From positions 5,380,084-5,444,083 of the forward strand of contig NC_087072.1 of NCBI RefSeq assembly GCF_026151205.1: a stretch of DNA of 64,000 bases, read 5' to 3'. The first letter of the stretch is position 1. Every line of letters starts with the position of its first letter. Positions 43,701 through 49,700 of this stretch are shown here, piece by piece. The DNA is from Bolinopsis microptera. Its lineage: Eukaryota > Ctenophora > Tentaculata > Lobata > Bolinopsidae. The position numbers were made by a program, and so were the translations under genes. The notes under the pieces are model-generated. The model did no database searches. It had not been told where the DNA came from and worked only from the letters and a program-made list of their open reading frames with translations.

Positions 43701-46700
43701 AGCCAGCTCTCTTCTGCTTTTCTCGTTCTTTCTTTCCTTCTCCTTCTGCTTTGGATCTGTGACGGATGCTATGAGCGACTCTTGGGACTTTCCGTCCCTA
43801 CATGGGCTTCCGGCCGTGCGTCCATGTAGGAACTGTGGGGCCTACATTTTGAGAATCATTTAATTTTCGATTGGAACTTAACCGAATTAAGACCTAGTGT
43901 GTGTGTTTGAGCGATTTGTACAACATTTCTGTAATGTTTCAAATTATATTCAAATGTTCTAAAAAAATGTTCTATATCCTTATTGTTAAATTTGATTTAA
44001 ATAGGCAAATTTTTAATTTCTTAGGTATTGACTATCTCTACATAATGAAATAGGACTCAAAGTAAAAGTAACAGTTAAATTAAAACTTGAATTAATTAAA
44101 ACTGATGAAAGAGATGATCCATATCAAGATAACGAAGATGATTACAACTTATTGGAAGAATAAACAGCTCTCCCTTTATCTTAACTAGCAGGAACCCGTA
44201 TAACCCTAAAATGGTGTCAAGACTCAAGAGACTAAAATAATTATTACCTATTTAATTCGCGTTTTTGACACCACTTGGGGGTCCAAATTTTGGGCTCTAA
44301 AACTCTTATTCCTTGGCCAATTTTTTATTTTTTCATGCTGATTTGAAAAGCATAAAAGCATTTGACCCAGTCAAAAAAGTTTCAGTTGTATATCTTTTAC
44401 GGTTTTTGCGGAAAGTCGCGTTAAAGTTGATGCCGTGGTGTCAGTAAAATGGCACAGATATATATATATATATCGTCTCGCTTTATATATAGTAAGATAT
44501 CGATCTGGTCGTTACGCTTCAAATGTTAAAAATTATTTTCCATCTAGTTTGATTAACCACGAGTCATTATTTCTGTCTACTTTCAACAATTATTGATAAT
44601 TCTACTTGTTTCACAAGTTTTAGCAATGCGAAAATTTCTAAACTTGCTTATCTCTAATAAGGAAATTTACATCTGAGACAAAATTTTTGAATCTAAAATT
44701 GAAAGGTTGGACACCGGTAAAATGGCGACCGGGAAAATGTGGTGGGTTTTGAGCAATTTCGCCATATTTTTCCCGAACCATATTTTAACCGGTCGTTAAT
44801 AAACCCGTCGTAATAATCCCGAGTAAGGTAGTATATTTCGTGAACTCTCGCTCAATTAAAGGTCTATGTAGCAAATTATTTGCAGCTGACAAACCTGGTA
44901 ATGAACACACCTGGCTCAGATTTGTAATCTTTGACAATAAAAAGCGCGAGTGTAATTTTTCTTTGCCAATTATACATAGTGTACATGACTACATGTGGTA
45001 AGCCAGTTTCTGTGCAATTCGAAATTGCATCGATTAATATTTTATTTTTGTTATTTTTTATTTAGGGGTCGTTCACATATTACGTAATCAGCGGAGGGGG
45101 AGGGGGTTTAGTTCCCAAGTTTAGTTCCCAAATGATTACGGTGGGGGGAGGGGGGATTTGGTTGTTGGTTACGTAATCAACATTTTATTTTTACCCTCTA
45201 GAATAATAACAATTTGACAATATTTTAATTCAAATTCCACTCAATTTCACTCTGATAGTGATAAAATTTAGGAATGGATCGGGTATCCGGCTGCTAAAGT
45301 AAGTAGTTGGGAAGGTGCTTGGCCGGGTATCAAAACAATGATTACGGCTCATGATGATCAGGGTAGCATGGAACGTGAGAAAAGTGTTTTCCAGGGAAAA
45401 AAGTCAAAGGGGGGGGGGGGGGGGGGGGGGGGGGGTGGTCAGGCCATGATTACGTAATTTTGCTGTCAGGAGGGGGGTGGGTCTTGATTACGGTTGATTA
45501 CGGAGGGGGGAGGGGGTAGAAATTGCTAAAATATTGATTACGTAATATGTGAACGACTCCTAACAATAAAACTTACCAGTTTGTAATTTGATGGACTCGT
45601 ATCTGCTGACAGTGTTTTTAGAGACAGGAGATATGGTGCCATTCTCCTCGATGTTATCCGTGCTGTATGTACCGTTACTTCTCGCACTTCCTCGCTTTCT
45701 GCTGTGCTGGTCTCTGCATCAATGTTGGCATTGTTATAAAATATGTGAGTTTAGCGACAAGACCATGTCACAATTAAGGTGCTGTACCTTAACCCAATTA
45801 AGTGTATCCTTAGTCCATGTGATTGTGATTCACTGACAGACACGAGTAATTACTAATTGGTTAATGGTTAGTCCATCTTCAATTAAAAATGCCGACACTA
45901 TTAACAGACTGCTTGCCCAATTAATGTAGCAATACTACAGATACAACAGGCAACAGTAATCGGATCTTGTCACAACTGCTCCTGTTCACGTTCGATTTCC
46001 CAAGATCCTAATCACATGATCCAATCACGTGACTGAGTGACCTGATCACGTGACTGACCTGTAGCCTGATCACGTGGGGCGATTCTCACAGTTAACAGGC
46101 CATCAGACCCCTCACCTCCTCATCATATAAATACCCTGATGACTTCGTCACCATATCGTCACTTACTTCGTCACAATCTGATTACAACAACAACTCTAAC
46201 AACACAATGTCTCACGGATTACTCATCACAGCTGCTCAGGAAGCTGATGTTCCAACCAGTCCTTATCTCACTACACCAGATAGCCCTGGTCAAAGTAGCA
46301 AGTTCGACTGCGTCTTCTCTCAAGACGGTCTCCTGACCTCCACTCCTCCTGCTACTTGGAGCAAGGTCCTCTCTCCTGTAAACTACTCTTCTGATGACAG
46401 CGCTTACTTTGGGTCTCCTCCCCCTACCCCCGGAGACAATAACACTTTCACTGACGTCCCTTCAATTAATCTCGCTTACCATCCTACTGCTCAGTTTAAA
46501 CCAGATGATTTACCTAACACCACTTACCAACCTTCATATCCTAACTCAGCAAATCCAACAACTTTCCCGATCCTACCAAATGACCTGATGGATTTCTACC
46601 CTGCTAACTACCAAGTGGACCCCAAGTACCCGCTGAACCAGCCATATACTCATCAGTCCGAAACTCCTTACACCCACCCTGCTTATCTGGAGAATCTACA

Positions 46701-49700
46701 GAACAAGATCATGAGGAGGAAAGGCTCAGCTCGCTGTGACAAGGAGAAGTCCACTCTGAACTACCTGAAGACACTGGCTAGAGAGGAGCAATACGAGGAG
46801 ATGTTCGTTATTATCTCCAACTTCCAATTCTCTGAGAGAAATCACTCCTGGTTACAGACCCTGTGGTTGAGAGGTCACTACGCTAGAGAAACTCAGAGAC
46901 TTGGTCGACCACTGAACCCAGCCGACAGGCTCAGACTCCGCAGACTCCAACCCTTCCCCCAAACCATTTCTCAACCTGACGATTACGAAAGTCAGAAGTT
47001 TGCTAAAGACTTCCTCAAAGTGTTCTACGGTATCAACGAGTATCCTTCTCCCGGCCAGAAGATGATGTTGTCCACACGGTGCCGGATGACCTATCACCAG
47101 GTTAACAGCTGGTTCAAGAACAGGAGAGCTAGAGACAGGGAGGCACCCGAACTGGTCAAGGTGTCCCCTCAGCAGTTAGATGAGACGCTGGATATTCTCA
47201 TGGACATAATCAAGTCCGATGAAGAAGTGATAGAAGTGATAGAAGTTTGAGGACGGTATAAGGGATTGTTTTCTGAATTGTCTCAATTTTATGAGACTTT
47301 GGTATATTAAGAAATATAATTGTTTAATATTTCTATTTGATGATTATTTTGATTTACCAAAATACCAGCCTTTACTTTCTTTATGAAATACAACAATATT
47401 GGAACTAACTGTATAAGAGTAATAAGGAGAGGAATGCCGCCCAACTCTCGAATGTCGTTGCTACTATCGTTATCACAACTCAACCTCTCCACTATAGACA
47501 CCTGATAACGAAATAAACGTTTTATCGAAGGCAACTTCCTAGATTTTCCGACATCAAATTTGGCTATTTCTGTAACTTGTAGTAGTGCCATTACATAGGT
47601 AAAAGGAAATTGCCAAGACTCCTTAAAAACGTTAGAAGAGGCATATCTGTGAATTATCAAGCTGTTCTGTCAGACTATTTAATAACTACTCTCTGTTCTA
47701 AAACTTCACTAAGATATGTGACATATTACTCACAATGTTGAACTGCAAAACCAGATCGTCCTCGTGCAAAACGCTGAAAATACATGTTAGGTAGATCTTA
47801 TGTCTGATACATGACTTTCCTTCTCGGTATACCGATGACGGAAATCGGTCAGGATTTTACACTTTCAGAAGATTGTCAGAACAAATCACCAGAAGTCTTT
47901 ACCAGTTTAAGGTGAATTTCTTAGCGATAACTTCCCCGACTGTCACAAATAAACTTATTTATTTGCTTAGCATTGATCATCTTACCTTAGGCAAAGAGGA
48001 ATCCCGTCAAAAACCTTCACGTGTTCCTTCACATGATCTAGAGAACACAGCTGTCTCAACAGTTCTGAAGATAGCCTGCGGATTTAAAGTGTCAGATTGA
48101 AGTTATACATCCTTTGGTGGTGCCGACCCCAATTGAAATTCGATCCAGTTTAATTGGCGCACGCTGTGGCTGTCATGTCACGTCTAGAAATACATGCATG
48201 CTTCTTTCTCTATCTCGCGTGGGATGAGCACTAGATTCGCGCGTTGTGCTAGTTCGTGTGCGCAACAAATCAATTACTGATATTAAGGCGCGTTCCGTAT
48301 TTCTAGCAAAACTTGCGCCACTTGTCCCGTAGTTGACAGTCTCTTGGTGGCCGAGGTGTATTATCTGATCAATCAATATTGAAATATAAGGCAGCTCAAC
48401 AGTGTTTGAAGCTGGTGCCTAATTTGCAAATTTGAAATTGCACTCGAACTTTCGAAGAATAGATTGCACATTTAGGCAAAAATGTACACTACAGCCAATC
48501 ACAGAAGGTGCGATGTAATCAAACCACTGTAAACTTTATATTACCGTCAATGAGACAGAATGTTCAAACGTACTCTTGCCGTGTACATTACACTTACTGT
48601 TTAGTAGTAGGATTAGAATAATCCTGTACGATATGAAGCAGTGTCTCTACACAGTTAAGTTCACCTATCACAACTCTTGCTTGTTCGCTGAAGAAGCAAT
48701 GGAATTAATAGAAATACCACTTCAAAATGAGATGACATTGAAGAGAATTCCTGTTAAAAACAGTAACAACATCTCTCTCTAACAAGCAGCTGCCTAACAA
48801 TATGTGAACATGCCCGAACCTGCGAGCGAGGTCAATGAGAGCGTACAGAGCACAGTTCAGGACTGAGAGATCTCGAGCACAGAGCAGGAGTACGAGACTG
48901 CGGGGAACATCACACGCTGTCAGCCACAGTCTCTGACTTGGTTCTACTGACAACTTCTGGAATATGTCTGAAAATTATCTGTTTTAGGGTTCTGATATTT
49001 TAAAAAAATTAAAGTTAAAAGTTTTGGAACGTTCGCGAAAAGTCTAGAATCTCTTGTGATCTGCCAAAATGTGTCTTCGGTAAATACCGTTGAATTCAAA
49101 TTGGCACGAACACAGTTAAATAGACAGTAATCTAGTAATTTAATGAATATAAAGAACAGCTCTATAATCCTAGAATTTGTCTCACTTGTCATGACTTTAA
49201 GGACTTCAATACCCATTACTTTGTCCTCAAAGTTAAGGTAATCTCGTGTCACGGTTTGCAGGATCTGTAAATAAAGTACTTTGTAAGTAACTTGTAAAAA
49301 TATATTAATAAAGAAGCCAGGAGGACTGAGTTACCTGAATCATCGAGACAAAAGATAGCACAGTTCGTAGGACACGCTGTTTAGTTGTAGAACGTTTTTT
49401 AGGACACGCCCTAAATATAAAACGGTATTTCTGGATCACCACAACGTAATAACCTCTCTGAAACTCATCACCAGAAGGAACAGTATTTAAACACTATGAC
49501 GCCACATGTACATAATGTCGTCACGATCGCCCCCTCACAAACATTACATCACATCTCAATATCACGTGACACACCACCTCTCTAACTCTCCATTACTTAT
49601 TTGATACATTGTGTAATGGGTCACGTGTCCCGTGTAGAGATTGCGCTGATGATAGTGTAGATTCGCAAGCAGCTCTACAACACACTGATTACATGTTACT

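Noticed and set aside
43675-43863. 62-codon frame with a signal-like start
   Set aside because: It lies inside a non-autonomous TIR element; the polypyrimidine-rich DNA explains the hydrophobic stretch, though captured host sequence is not excluded.
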